Below the pieces are notes generated by a model. It saw nothing but the letters and a program-made list of their open reading frames with translations. It did no database searches and was not told the DNA's origin. The position numbers and the translations under genes are program-made. From NCBI GenBank assembly GCA_022414725.1, contig CM039462.1, positions 175,748,721-175,812,720 on the forward strand: a stretch of 64,000 bases of DNA, given 5' to 3'. Below are positions 12,701 to 23,640 of the stretch, piece after piece. The DNA is from Microglena sp. YARC. Taxonomy: Eukaryota > Chlorophyta > Chlorophyceae > Chlamydomonadales > Chlamydomonadaceae. Numbering within the stretch: the first letter of the stretch is position 1; the number at the start of each line of letters is the position of its first letter.

Positions 12701-15190
12701 TCATACCTCAAAGGCAAGCCCAACCCTCAAAGGCAAGCTCATACCTCAAAGGCAAGCTCAACCCTCAAAGGCAAGCTCATACCTCAAAGGCAAGCTCATA
12801 CCTCAAAGGCAAGCTCATACCTCAAAGGCAAGCTCATACCTCAAAGGCAAGCTCACCCCTCAAAGGCAAGCTCACCCCTCAAAGGCAAGCTCACCCCTTA
12901 AAGGCAAGCTCACCCCTCAAAGGCAAGCCCAACCCTCAAAGGCAAGGTCATACCTCAAAGGCAAGCTCACCCCTCAAAGGCAAGCTCACCCCTCAAAGGC
13001 AAGCTCACCCCTCAAAGGCAAGCCCAACCCTCAAAGGCAAGGTCATACCTCAAAGGCAAGCAACCCTCAAAGGCAAGCTCATACCTCAAAGGCAAGCTCA
13101 TACCCTCAAAGGCAAGCTCATACCTCAAAGGCAAGCTCATACCTCAAAGGCAAGCTCATACCTCAAAGGCAAGCTCATACCTCAAAGGCAAGCTCACCCT
13201 CAAAGGCAAGCTCACCCCTCAAAGGCAAGCTCACCCCTTAAAGGCAAGCTCACCCCTCAAAGGCAAGCCCAACCCTCAAAGGCAAGGTCATACCTCAAAG
13301 GCAAGCTCACCCCTCAAAGGCAAGCTCACCCCTCAAAGGCAAGCTCACCCCTCAAAGGCAAGCCCAACCCTCAAAGGCAAGGTCATACCTCAAAGGCAAG
13401 CCCAACCCTCAAAGGCAAGCTCATACCTCAAAGGCAAGCTCACCCCTCAAAGGCAAGCTCATACCTCAAAGGCAAGCTCATACCTCAAAGGCAAGCTCAT
13501 ACCTCAAAGGCAAGCTCATACCTCAAAGGCAAGCTCACCCCTCAAAGGCAAGCTCATACCTCAAAGGCAAGCTCACCCCTCAAAGGCAAGCTCACCCCTT
13601 AAAGGCAAGCTCACCCCTCAAAGGCAAGCCCAACCCTCAAAGGCAAGGTCATACCTCAAAGGCAAGCTCACCCTCAAAGGCAAGCTCACCCTCAAAGGCA
13701 AGCTCACCCTCAAAGGCAAGCTCATACCTCAAAGGCAAGCTCACCCTCAAAGGCAAGCTCATACCTCAAAGGCAAGCTCATACCTCAAAGGCAAGCTCAT
13801 ACCTCAAAGGCAAGCTCACCCCTCAAAGGCAAGCTCACCCCTCAAAGGCAAGCTCATACCTCAAAGGCAAGCTCACCCCTCAAAGGCAAGCCTTTACCTC
13901 AAAGGCAAGGCTCATACCTCAAAGGCAAGCTCAACCTCAAAGGCAAGCTCACCCTCAAGGCAAGCTCACCCTCAAAGGCAAGCTCACCCTCAAAGGCAAG
14001 CTCGCTCAAAGGCAAGCTCACCCTCAAAGGCAAGCTCATACCTCAAAGGCAAGCTCATACCTCAAAGGCAAGCAAAGGCAGGCTCATACCTCAAAGGCAA
14101 GCTCATACCTCAAAGGCAAGCTCCCCTCAAAGGCAAGCTCACCCCTCAAAGGCAAGCTCACCCCTTAAAGGCAAGCTCACCCCTCAAAGGCAAGCCAACC
14201 CTCAAAGGCAAGGTCATACCTCAAAGGCAAGCTCACCCCTCAAAGGCAAGCTCACCCCTCAAAGGCAAGCTCACCCCTCAAAGGCAAGCCAACCCTCAAA
14301 GGGCAAGTCATACCTCAAAGGCAAGCCTCAACCTCAAAGGCAAGCTCATACCTCAAAGGCAAGCTCATACCTCAAAGGCAAGCTCATACCTCAAAGGCAA
14401 GCTCATACCTCAAAGGCAAGCTCATACCTCAAAGGCAAGCTCACCCCTCAAAGGCAAGCTCACCCCTCAAAGGCAAGCTCACCCCTTAAAGGCAAGCTCA
14501 CCCCTCAAAGGCAAGCCCAACCCTCAAAGGCAAGGTCATACCTCAAAGGCAAGCTCACCCCTCAAAGGCAAGCTCACCCCTCAAAGGCAAGCTCAGCCCT
14601 CAAAGGCAAGCCCAACCTCAAAGGCAAAGGGTCATACCTCAAAGGCAAGCCCAACCCTCAAAGGCAAGCTCATACCTCAAAGGCAAGCTCACCCCTCAAA
14701 GGCAAGCTCATACCTCAAAGGCAAGCTCATACCTCAAAGCAAGCAAGCTCATACCTCAAAGGCAAGCTCATACCTCAAAGGCAAGCTCATACCTCAAAGG
14801 CAAGCTCAACCCCTCAAAGGCAAGCTCACCCCTCAAAGGCAAGCTCACCCCTCAAAGGCAAGCTCACCCTCAAAGGCAAGCTCACCCCTCAAAGGCAAGC
14901 CAACCCTCAAAGGCAAGTCAAAGGCATCACCTCAAAGGCAAGCTCATACCTCAAAGGCAAGCTCAAAGGCAACCCCTCAAAGGCAAGCTCACCCCTCAAA
15001 GGCAAGCTCAATACCTCAAAGGCAAGCTCACCCTCAAAGGCAAGCTCACCCCTCAAAGGCAAGCTCATACCTCAAAGGCAAGCTCATACCCTCAAAGGCA
15101 AGCTCAACCCCTCAAAGGCAAGCTCACCCCTCAAAGGCAAGCTCAAAGGCAACCCTCAAAAGCAAGCCCAACCCTCAAATGCAAGCCCAA
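3773..15190 (+). repeat. 19-bp minisatellite, ~600 units, with 361-bp higher-order repeat
   Basis: Unit AAGCTCACCCCTCAAAGGC with four main variants: CTCACCCCT, CTCATACCT, CCCAACCCT and GGTCATACCT, plus a CTTAAAGGC form. From about 6.4 to 13.6 kb the variants recur in fixed order with a period of 361 bp, nineteen units of 19 bp; some blocks are 342 bp, with one CTCATACCT unit fewer. The edges (about 5.3-6.1 kb and 13.6-15.2 kb) are disordered, with many partial units and indels. The array lies directly upstream of the endonuclease. The copy B equivalent has only about 27 units. The unit has no stop in any plus-strand frame except in the TTAAAGGC variant, so frames through it are not evidence for a protein. 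Confidence 0.97.
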
Positions 15191-15235
15191 GCCACAAAAC
15201 TAAACCCTCTCAAAACTAAACCCTCTCAAAACTAA

Positions 15236-16093
15236 ATGCAAGCTCCCACACACATGAAACAGGCAATTATGAGGAGGGTGCGCCTATACCCGTCCTTCTA
15301 TGAATAAGTCCCCGCTTACACATCACCCGAAGGTGTACTTGCTCGTTTAATTGACAGCATGAGGCCAACGGTAAAGCTTGGATTTACCAGCCAGCTCATG
15401 GCATTGAATGGACAATCTCCAACGATGTCACTAGGATTGGCAGCATCACAGGTGTACCAAATTACACAGCTGACTACCGGCTATCTTCAATTGTAACAAA
15501 GTGTTCTAGATGACAGCGTTCTTGACGTTAGTGACGTTGATGACCAGCACCCTCCACAAACGGTGTTTCACATGCCTCCTAGAGATTCATGCATGGAGGT
15601 GAACACCATTAAAATGGTCCTCCATGCACAAAGTGCGGGCCCGCGCAAGTTGAGATGGTTTAATGGCAGGTATGTGCACTTGACTATAGGGCGTAGCGGT
15701 AGAAACAAAATCTTGGTAACAGCACATCAATTTGTGTTGTGGGCCATTAAAGGCCCCCCCAATCTAGCCCCTCAAAATGCACGTGACGGGATGCCCTACA
15801 CCAAGGTGCACTGTATGCACGTGTGCAACAATCCAAGATGCCTAAATCCCCTCCACCTAGCATGGGGATGGACTCCGGACAACTTACGGAGATGTAAAAG
15901 AACAGCATGGAGAAGATGGTTGTGTAGGGCCTTGGAGCAACATCATGGCATCGATCCACTCATCGCTGAACAGTACAGTCAGACGGCGCTCACCACCCTA
16001 TCTACAAGCCAAATGATTGAACATGGAAACACAATACACTGGTTGAACTCTCTAGGCCTTGCAATGCAAAGGTTCTACGCGGTACCTGGTTGA
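15236..16093 (+). pseudogene. His-Cys box endonuclease gene, copy A, inactivated by two nonsense mutations
   Basis: Same 858-bp length and frame as the intact gene at 39947-40804. Two substitutions create stops: TAA at 15305-15307, where copy B has CAA (Gln24), and TAA at 15494-15496, where copy B has TTA (Leu87). The zinc-loop and catalytic region after codon 109 is still open (first ATG after the second stop at 15563) and keeps the HVC...CLNPLHL...PDN motif. A truncated 176-residue product from that ATG could in principle retain the His-Me core. Six of 858 sites differ between copies. The gene lies just after the greatly expanded 19-bp array. Confidence 0.85.
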
Positions 16094-16097
16094 ACAA

Positions 16098-16195
16098 AGA
16101 CTCTTAGATGACATAGAGTATCCACATACTGTGTTCCACATGCCGACTATAGATTAATGCATGGAGGTGAACACCGTTACAATTATTGTTACATG
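16098..16195 (+). pseudogene. Degenerate second segment of the endonuclease coding sequence
   Basis: Right after the gene stop, a different frame resembles part of the gene itself: residues LLDD...TVFHMP...CMEVNTV match codons about 87-125 of the intact copy (LDDS...TVFHMP...CMEVNTI). A TAA interrupts it where the gene has a Ser codon. This suggests the ancestral protein or locus carried repeated segments, or that the gene was tandemly duplicated and the second copy decayed. Confidence 0.6.
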
Positions 16196-16345
16196 TAAAT
16201 ATGTATTCCCAATCCTATGGTCAGCGTTCCAGGTTTTTGGGTGTTAATAGTGAGTACCGTTTTTTGCTCGCACAAGAGATGTCGTTTGTATTATGAGGTG
16301 AGGATTGAGGTGAGAAGTGCCCTTTGCTCGCACGAGAGAGAGGCA

Positions 16346-16349
<4 letters not shown>

Positions 16350-16395
<46 letters not shown>
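16350..16395. repeat. (GA)n microsatellite
   Basis: About 23 AG dinucleotides between the endonuclease and the JmjC-like gene. Longer in copy B. Confidence 0.93.
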
Positions 16396-16398
<3 letters not shown>

Positions 16399-16675
16399 GT
16401 AAAGGTAGACGCGCTTATTTACACATATCATTTAAATAAATGTATGATTATAAGATACGCGTGTAACAAAAAAATTGCCGGATAGTCGGACCGATAGTCA
16501 GTAAAAACTTAGCTTTCTTTTCCGGACCAGCTAAATTGCTGGCTCAAGCTATGTAACCAAGTTCAAGTTCTCCGGACCAGTTAAAGTATTAAACTAGACA
16601 CATATGGCAGTTTCTAGGCAGCTCCTTGAGGCAGCAGGTGGGTTTAACACACATACAAGTGTCGACCCACCCACT
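16396..16675. other. Intergenic spacer between convergent genes, with one GCAGCTC-core element
   Basis: Separates the convergent 3' ends of the endonuclease and JmjC-like genes. Contains direct repeats of TCCGGACCAG and, at about 16608-16635, a TTTCTAGGCAGCTCCTTGAG element related to the core found at 0.6-1.2 kb and 25.9-26.1 kb. No gene seen. Confidence 0.5.
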
Positions 16676-18451
16676 CTAGGGTAGGGAACACCAAGCATGC
16701 TTAGCCAAGGCCGCTTGCAGGCAGACTAGGACTTGTGCCGCATTCTCTGCGTAGTCCAAAGGGTTGTGCACACATGTAACACCCGAGAGCCCAACAGAGT
16801 GGGCCAAAGACACGGTGTCAAACCTTTGCCAGTCCATATAATCAAAAACTATTTTTAGGGATATCCCTTTCCCAGTATTGAGGACAGCATGGGGAACCCC
16901 AGGTGTGGGCCCCATAATAGTGCCTTCAAACTGCTCGTACAGCCCAATTAAGTCGGGATGACTCTCATAGTTGTTCAAATCAGCTTGGGACAGGGGGGGG
17001 AGGGTGCGTCCTACATTGACTGCATTGCAGTCAGCAGGGGGCAGCGGGAAGTCGCGAAGAACCCCACCAACCTCCTTCAATTGCTCCCATGAGTCAGGAT
17101 TGACACCCATTGTAGCCCAAGTGGACATTGCAGTGGGAACAGAATACAAATCCACAATACGCTTCTTTAGCACCCGCACAAGGATGTTGAAAGCTGACTC
17201 CCAGTCAAGGTGCCACCCCGTGCCTACCCCCTCACCACCGAGCATGATCAATGTACTCTTCAACATTTTTTGCACCCACATGGAGACTTCCGTGGACGAG
17301 TCCAGGATAACATGCCCGTGTGGCAGTTCCAGGTCAGCAACCCCACAAGCAACAAGCATGCGCTCGATCATGCCAAGTACTATGCGTTTCAACTCCACAG
17401 AATCCATGCCAAGGACCCTGTCCGCAGAAAACTGTACATACAGCTTTCGCTCTTCCACAGCCTTGAAGATGTAATCGGCTGCTTTACTTGCGCCCAATTT
17501 ATAGAGGTTTCTTAGAAAAAGGTCCAACTCGCCTTCTGGAAGGAAGGACTTGGACAGAGCGAATATTTCATGCCATACTGTTTCGTTGTTTCGTTGCATG
17601 CCCATGCCCGTACTTTGCCAGCCTACATTGTGCAACAATTCTGTCAACAGCTTCTTAACACCATCTTCGGTCCCAAATGTTGACAACTCTTCCTCAATGA
17701 GGGAGAAGTCTGTCTTCACTTCACAACTTTCTGGTGAACAGCTGCCAAGGACCAACGAGCCCAACATGTCGGATGTTGTCCAGTCAAGCAACTTCGAAAA
17801 TTGATCACACATGCCCTTTCCAGAGTGGGTGTGAAGTTTCCAAACATCACCCACACCCTCTTGGCTGGATTCTCCAGACGTTCTACAAGAGGGGGTGGTC
17901 ACTTGACACTCTGACTCAATACATTACAACACCAATTCCGGGTTCGAAAGCAAAACATCAGCGCCTTCGGAGACGTTCCGCATGCATGGCACACAGTACA
18001 GCTTGGGCTTGTCCCTGGCCTCCTTGGCCTCCTTAGCGACCTGGGCGTCCTTTAACTCCTGGGCCTTGGCCTTCTTGTTGAGCTTGGGCTTCTTGGCATC
18101 AATGCCCTCCTCTGCGTTAACCATCTTGACATTCTTTGCATCAGTGTCCTCTACAACAGGAGCTGGTCTTCTAGAGCAGAAGTTGTCGGGAAGGTGCACA
18201 TTGCACCGAACACATAAGTTGTGTAGACCACCTCCAAACCCCTCCACCACGCAACTTGTAGGGGTCATAGCCTTCAGCAAAGCATTTGCATGCGTCAATG
18301 TGCTTTGTGGGAAGGTGGCAGTGAAGGATCCATCTTCGATGGCAACTTTGAAGAAGCCCATATAAACCATCCACGACCTGACAAGCTTTAGGATGAAATT
18401 GCCATCAGCATCCAAGATGTCCTGCGCGATCTTCAAACGTTTTCTTCTCAT
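16676..18451 (-). pseudogene. JmjC-like oxygenase gene, copy A, one nonsense mutation
   Basis: Same length as the intact 591-codon gene at 41575-43350. A single substitution turns Lys176 (AAA in copy B) into TAA at 17926-17924. The remaining 408 codons, including the HLD and PHAVLN metal-site motifs, stay open. Other differences seen in the protein are Val/Phe, Asn/Lys, Thr/Ala, Leu/Val, Ala/Ser and a changed C-terminus (HAWCSLP against QAWCSLL). The stop falls before the catalytic domain. If 176 were an exon boundary it could be spliced out, but the intact copy gives no sign of that. Confidence 0.8.
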
Positions 18452-18532
18452 TTTCCTATAAGAAGAGGTGCTTTTTTTCTTTCCTGAGAGGTAAGAAATA
18501 AGAAGAGAAACTCAGTGTGTGCATGTTTGTGC

Positions 18533-21380
18533 ATGGATGGATGGATGGATGGAATTGGATGGATGGATGGATGGATGTGCCCTCCCCCACTCTCATAGAC
18601 AGCCCCTCACACTGATGTGCCCTCCCCCTCTCTCATAGACAGCCCCTCACACTGATGTGCCCTCCCCCACTCTCATAGACAGCCCCTCACACTGATGTGC
18701 CCTCCCCCACTCTCATAGACAGCCCCTCACACTGATGTGCCCTCCCCACTCTCGTAGACAGCCCCTCACTCTGATGTGGCTACCCCCCACTCTCATAGAC
18801 AGCCCCTCACACTGATGTGCCCTCCCCCACTCTCATAGACAGCCCCTCACACCGATGTGCCCTCCCCACTCTCATAGACAGCCCCTCACACTGATGTGGC
18901 TACCCCCCACTTTCATAGACAGCCCCTCACACTGATGTGCCCTCCCCCACTCTTATAGACAGCCCCTCACTCTGATGTGGCTACCCCCCACTGGATGGAT
19001 GGATGGATGGATGAATGGATGGATGGATGGATGGATGGATGGATGGATGGATGGATGGATGCAATTGGATAGATGGATGCAATTGGATAGATGGATGGAT
19101 GGATAAATGGATGGATGGATGGATGGATGGATGGATGGATGGATGGATGGATGGATGGATGGATGGATGGATGCAATTGGATGGATGGATGGATGGATGC
19201 AATTAGATGGATGGATGGATGGATGGATGGATGGATGGATGGATGGATGGATGGATGGAATTGGATGAATTTATGGAATTGGATGGATGGATGGATGGAT
19301 GGATAGATGGATGGATAGATGGATGGATGGATAGTGTGAGGGGCTGCTCCCCCACTCTCATAGACAGCCCCTCACACTGATGTGGCTACCCCCCACTCTC
19401 ATAGACAGCCCCTCACACTGATGTGCCCTCCCCCACTCTCAAAGACAGCCCCTCACACTGATGTGCCCCCCCCCACTCTCATAGACAGCCCCTCACACTG
19501 ATATGCCCTCTCCCACTCTCATAGACAGCCCCTCACACTGATGTGCCCTCCCTCTCTCTCAAAGACAGCCATTCACACTGATGTGCCCTCCCCCACTCTC
19601 ATAGACAGCCCCTCACACTGATGTGCCATCCCCCACTCTCATAGACAGCCCCTCACACTGATGTGCCCTCCCCCACTCTCATAGACAGCCCCTCACACTG
19701 ATGTGGCTATCCCCCACTCTCATAGACAGCCCCTCACACTGATGTGGCTACCCCCCACTCTCATAGACAACCCCTCACACTGATGTGCCCTCCCCCACTC
19801 TCATAGACAGCCCCTCACACTGATGTGCTCTCCCCCACTCTCATAGACAGCCCCTCACACTGATGTGCCCTCCCCCACTCTCATAGACAGCCCCTCACAC
19901 TGATGTGGCTCCCCACCACTGGATGGATGGATGGATGGATGGATGGATGGATGGATGGATGGATGCAATTGGATACATGGATGCAATTGGATAGATGGAT
20001 GGATGGATAAATGGATGGATGGATGGATGCAATTGGATAGATGGATGGATGGATGGATGGATGGATGGATGGATGGATGGATGCAATTAGATGGATGGAT
20101 GGATGGATGGATGGATGGATGGATGGATGGATGGATGGATGGATAGATGGATGGATAGATGGATGGATGGATAGTGTGAGGGGCTGCTCCCCCACTCTCA
20201 TAGACAGCCCCTCACACTGATGTGGCTACCCCCCACTCTCATAGACAGCCCCTCACACTGATGTGCCCTCTTCCACTCTCATAGACAGCCCCTCACACTG
20301 ATGTGGCTACCCCTCACTCTCATAGACAGCCCCTCACACTGATGTGCCCTCCCCCACTCTCATAGACAGCCCCTCACACTGATGTGCCCACCCCCTCTTT
20401 CATAGACAGCCCCTCACACTGATGTGCCCTCCCCCACTCTCATAGACAGCCCCTCACACTGATGTGCCCTCCCCTCACTCTCATAGACAGCCCCTCACAC
20501 TGATATGCCCTCTCCCACTCTCATAGACAGCCCCTAACACTGATGTGCCCTCCCTCTCTCTCATAGACAGCCATTCACACTGATGTGCCCTCCCCCACTC
20601 TCATAGACAGCCCCTCACACTGATGTGCCCTCCCCCTCTCTCATAGACAGCCCCTCACACTGATGTGCCCTCCCCCTCTCTCACAGACAGCCCCTCACAC
20701 TGATGTGGCTAACCCCCACTCTCATAGACAGCCCCTAACACTGATGTGACCTCCCCCCACTCTCATAGACAGCCCCTCACACTGATGTGACCTCCCCCAC
20801 TCTCATAGACAGCCCCTCACACTGATGTGCCCTCCCCCACTCTCATAGACAGCCCCTCACACTGATGTGCCCTCCCCCACTCTCATAGACAGCCCCTCAC
20901 ACAGATGTGCCCTCCCCCACTCTCATAGACAGCCCCTCACACATATGTGCCCTCCCCCACTCTCATAGAAAGCCCCTTACACTGATGTGGCTATCCCCCA
21001 CTCTCATAGACAGCCCCTCACACTGATGTGACCTCCCCCTCCATGGATGGATGGATGGATGGATGGATGGATGCAATTAGATGGATGGATGGATGGATGG
21101 ATGGATGGATGGATGGATGGATGGATGGATGGATGGTTGGATGGATGGATGGATGGATGGATGGATGGATGGATGGATGGATGGATGGATGGATGGATAA
21201 ATGGATGGATGGATGGATGGATGGATGGATGGAATTGGATGCAATTGGATGCAATTGGATGGATGGATGGATGGATGGATGGATGGATGGATGGATGGAT
21301 GGATGGATGGATGCAATTAGATGGATGGATGGATGGATGGATGGATGGATGTGCACTACACATATGTGCCCTCACACTGA
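18533..21380. repeat. Interleaved 40-bp satellite and (GGAT)n blocks
   Basis: The 40-bp satellite (unit begins GATGTGCCCTCCCCCACTC and ends CAGCCCCTCACACT) fills about 18577-18990, 19334-19918 and 20176-21042, with a GATGTGGCTACCCCC variant. Between them lie (GGAT)n blocks at about 18533-18576, 18991-19333, 19919-20175 and 21043-21351, punctuated by GCAATTGGAT or GCAATTAGAT. Long frames reading IHPS or MDGW repeats come from the tetranucleotide and are not genes. Confidence 0.95.
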
Positions 21381-21407
21381 TGTGACCTCCCCCACTATCA
21401 TAGACAG

Positions 21408-21831
21408 CCTCCTTAGCGACCTGGGCGTCCTTTAACTCCTGGGCCTTGGCCTTCTTGTTGAGCTTGGGCTTCTTGGCATCAATGCCCTCCTCTGCGTTAA
21501 CCATCTTGACATTCCTTGCATCAGTGTCCTCTACAACAGGAGCTGGTCTTCTAGAGCAGAAGTTGTCGGGAAGGTGCACATTGCACCGAACACATAAGTT
21601 GTGTAGACCACCTCCAAACCCCTCCACCACGCAACTTGTAGGGGTCATAGCCTTCAGCAAAGCATTTGCATGCGTCAATGTGCTTTGTGGGAAGGTGGCA
21701 GTGAAGGATCCATCTTCAATGGCAACTTTGAAGAAGCCCATATAAACCATCCACGACCTGACAAGCTTTAGGATGAAATTGCCATCAGCATCCAAGATGT
21801 CCTGCGCGATCTTCAAACGTTTTCTTCTCAT
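21408..21831 (-). pseudogene. Third, truncated copy of the JmjC-like gene (N-terminal ~141 codons)
   Basis: Matches the first 423 bp of the JmjC-like gene almost exactly, including the sequence just upstream of the ATG. It then breaks at GCCTCCTTAGCGACC into the 40-bp satellite phrase TCATAGACAGCC. The junction has GCC microhomology. An open frame runs on from it into (GGAT)n to 21004, making a chimeric 275-residue frame. That frame has no catalytic domain. It has Lys/Arg in place of one residue (TDAR rather than TDAK), so it is slightly diverged. Confidence 0.88.
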
Positions 21832-21976
21832 TTTCCTATAAGAAGAGGTGCTTTTTTTCTTTCCTGAGAGGTAAGAAATAAGAAGAGAAACTCAGTGTGT
21901 GCATGTTTGTGCATGGATGGATGGATGGATGGAATTGGATGGATGGATGGATGGATGTGCCCTCCCCCACTCTCAT
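21832..21976. repeat. JmjC upstream flank plus short (GGAT)n and 40-bp satellite piece
   Basis: Repeats the flank found upstream of the full JmjC-like genes (18452-18576 and 43351-43490), including a pyrimidine-rich CTCTTCTTATAG on the minus strand just before GAAAATG. That could be a splice acceptor for a lost upstream exon. Confidence 0.5.
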
Positions 21977-22315
21977 AGTTTGTGCATGGATGTATGAATG
22001 TGTGCACTACACATATGTGTGCATGGCTGTGTGCATGTTTGTGCATGGATGTATGAATGTGTGCACTACAAATGTGTGCATGGCTGTGTGAATGTTTGTG
22101 CATGGATGTATGAATGTGTGCACTACACATATGTGTGCATGGCTGTGTGCATGTTTGTGCATGGATGTATGAATGTGTGCACTACACATATGTGTGCATG
22201 GCTGTGTGTATGTGTGTGCATGGATGTATGAATGTGTGCACTACACATATGTGTGCATGGCTTTGCGCATGTTTGTGCATGGATGTATGAATGTGTGCAC
22301 TAAAAATGTGTGCGC
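21977..22315 (+). repeat. Small 59-bp satellite array (about 5.5 units)
   Basis: Units start GTGTGCATGGCTGTGTGCAT and end CACTACACATAT, the same family as the large array at 45.7-57.9 kb. The right end adjoins a coding-like sequence at 22318. Confidence 0.93.
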
Positions 22316-22318
22316 ATG

Positions 22319-22716
22319 ACGTGAGGGGGCTCCTTCTGAGCCAAAGCAGCTGCCCACATGGCAGGGTTCAGCACAGGGACTTGATACATATCTGCATGGT
22401 AGATAAAGGAAAGTTAGGTTTGTGAAGAGGAAATGTTAGTTAGTGTCCACGTACATCAGTAGATCCAATTCTGTAACAACTTACATGGACTGTAAGATTT
22501 GTCCAAAGCCAAGTTGCGCATCTGTGCCTGGCCTGTGAGAAACTCATATAGAGAATAGGTAATAGTGTAAGCCTTCAGACAGCGTTCTACCCGGATCGGG
22601 AGAGAATAGGTAATAGTGTCAGCCTTCAGACAGCGTTCTACCCGGATCGGGAGAGAATAGGTACAAGTATTAGCCTCCAGAACGCCTTTTCTCTCCCGAT
22701 TGGGTGAGAACACCAT
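22319..22716 (-). CDS. Candidate two-exon gene fragment with three in-frame 17-residue repeats
   Basis: Exon 1 runs 22716-22485 and ends at a strong donor GTAAGT. Exon 2 begins at 22391 after ATGCAG. The phases agree: T plus AT makes a Tyr codon, then MYQVPVLNPAMWAAALAQK follows. Exon 1 contains three copies of PIRVERCLKADTITYSL-like sequence from a 51-bp tandem repeat, followed by YEFLTGQAQMRNLALDKS. Exon 2 runs into the 59-bp satellite near 22318, so the 3' part is missing or replaced. Family not recognised. The intron is 93 bp. Confidence 0.45.
22551..22703. repeat. 51-bp tandem repeat, three units
   Basis: Units start at 22551, 22602 and 22653 with GAGAATAGGTA. The first two end in ACCCGGATCGG; the third is more diverged. 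The period is a multiple of three and keeps the minus-strand frame open. Confidence 0.9.
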
Positions 22717-22739
22717 CCATTGGATTCGTAACGGACTTT

Positions 22740-22880
22740 TCTTGGGTGGTAAACGCCTTTTGGGTTACGAACCCACCGAAAAAAAGCCCTACTAACCCTT
22801 ACGAACCCAGTCAGTCCAATTTGGGCGTTACGAACCCCCCGCCAAAACTTTACTACTGGTACGAGGGTTCGTAAAATCGC
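22740..22880. repeat. Dispersed GTTACGAACCC motif cluster
   Basis: TTACGAACCC occurs three times on the plus strand (about 22764, 22799 and 22828) and GGGTTCGTAA once at about 22865 in the opposite sense. No reading frame is convincing here. Confidence 0.6.
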
Positions 22881-22897
22881 GATTTATTCATAGTGCC

Positions 22898-23059
22898 GGA
22901 GTTCTCATTACTTTATACCTCTACAGGCTCCCTTAATACCACTCCCCACCAGGAGTTCTCATTACTTTATACCTCTACAGGCTCCTTAATAACACTCCCC
23001 ACCAGGAGTTCTCATTACTTGTATACCTCTACAGGCTCCCTTAATACCACTCCCCACCA
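22898..23059. repeat. ~54-bp tandem repeat, three units
   Basis: Units start with GGAGTTCTCATTACTTTATA at 22898 and 22952 and, with one inserted base, at 23005. Each ends in ACCACTCCCCACCA or close to it. Confidence 0.93.
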
Positions 23060-23137
23060 GGGGGGGAGATGGAGGAGATCAAGGGGAAAGGGAGGGCACA
23101 TGGGTGGGGTGGGGGTGGGGTGGGGGGGGGGGGGAGT
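23060..23137. repeat. G-rich tract with G-quadruplex potential
   Basis: Plus strand has runs of G from 3 to 14 separated by one to a few bases, ending at GGGGAG 23136. It lies immediately downstream (minus sense) of the donor of the candidate exon at 23145. Confidence 0.75.
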
Positions 23138-23144
23138 AACCTAC

Positions 23145-23484
23145 CTGGTTGCGTTGCGTCGTCCTCCTCGTTGGTCGTCCTTCCGGCATTATCAGAAGTT
23201 GCCTCCCTTGCCTCATCGGCCTGCGTGCATCGAGATTTAAAGGCAGCCGAATTAGTCAAACACTAGCAATACAAGACATTTCTGGCATTGCAAGACCAAA
23301 CTCAACCAACCTTGTTAGCTTCCCTCATCCTCTTGCTTTTCCTCGACATGCTGGCCAAACAGCAATGACTCACGAAACGAAGGTACGAAAGATCCCCACG
23401 ATGAACGATACTTCTCCTTTTGGGAGGAATACCAATGGGAGGTATCGATCTACTCTTGCGCTGCCAGTTCACTACATGTCTGGT
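23145..23484 (-). CDS. Candidate exons of an unidentified minus-strand gene
   Basis: Exon 23484-23311 follows a polypyrimidine tract and CGACTCGCAG acceptor, is 58 codons in phase 0/0, and ends AACAAG|GTTGGT. Exon 23262-23145 follows TTGCTAG, continues in phase 0 and ends CAACCAG|GTAGGT. The intron between them is about 50 bp. The protein is basic (RKSKRMREANK) and then acidic (NEEDDATQP). I do not recognise it. Both flanks (start and end of gene) are missing or unclear. Confidence 0.35.
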
Positions 23485-23640
23485 CTGCGAGTCGAAAGAG
23501 AGCAACAGGGGGAGGCATCATCGATGTTCCGCAATGAGGAAGGATGATTTGCAGAAGTCAGCGGTTTTGACACCAATCTGAGAGCAACTATGATTACGGA
23601 AGTCTAACCTAGGGGGGAGGGCGAAGAAAGAAAAAATCGA
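23485..23640. other. Short spacer upstream of the candidate exons
   Basis: Minus strand may hold a further small exon after GTTGCTCTCAG at about 23580, but no continuous frame supports it. Nothing else seen. Confidence 0.3.

Larger units (their letters stand above)
1..21044 (+). repeat. Segmental duplication, copy A
   Basis: This block matches 28042-43895 in the same orientation and gene order: unknown multi-exon gene, 19-bp minisatellite, His-Cys box endonuclease, JmjC-like gene, 40-bp satellite. The left edge is cut by the window, because homology to copy B starts at base 1. The right edge is the satellite junction reading CCTCCCCCTCCATG, shared with about 43882-43895. The endonuclease segment differs at 6 of 858 positions and the JmjC reading frame has the same length (1776 bp) in both copies. 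The main differences are array lengths, a G-tract insertion at 3.2 kb in A, extra satellite in A, and a copia element in B. Confidence 0.93.

Noticed and set aside
3773..15190. CRISPR-like array
   Set aside because: The repeat is head-to-tail with no spacers, and the genome is eukaryotic.
18981..21356. Open frames of IHPS or MDGW repeats on both strands
   Set aside because: They are readings of (GGAT)n, which has no stops in several frames.
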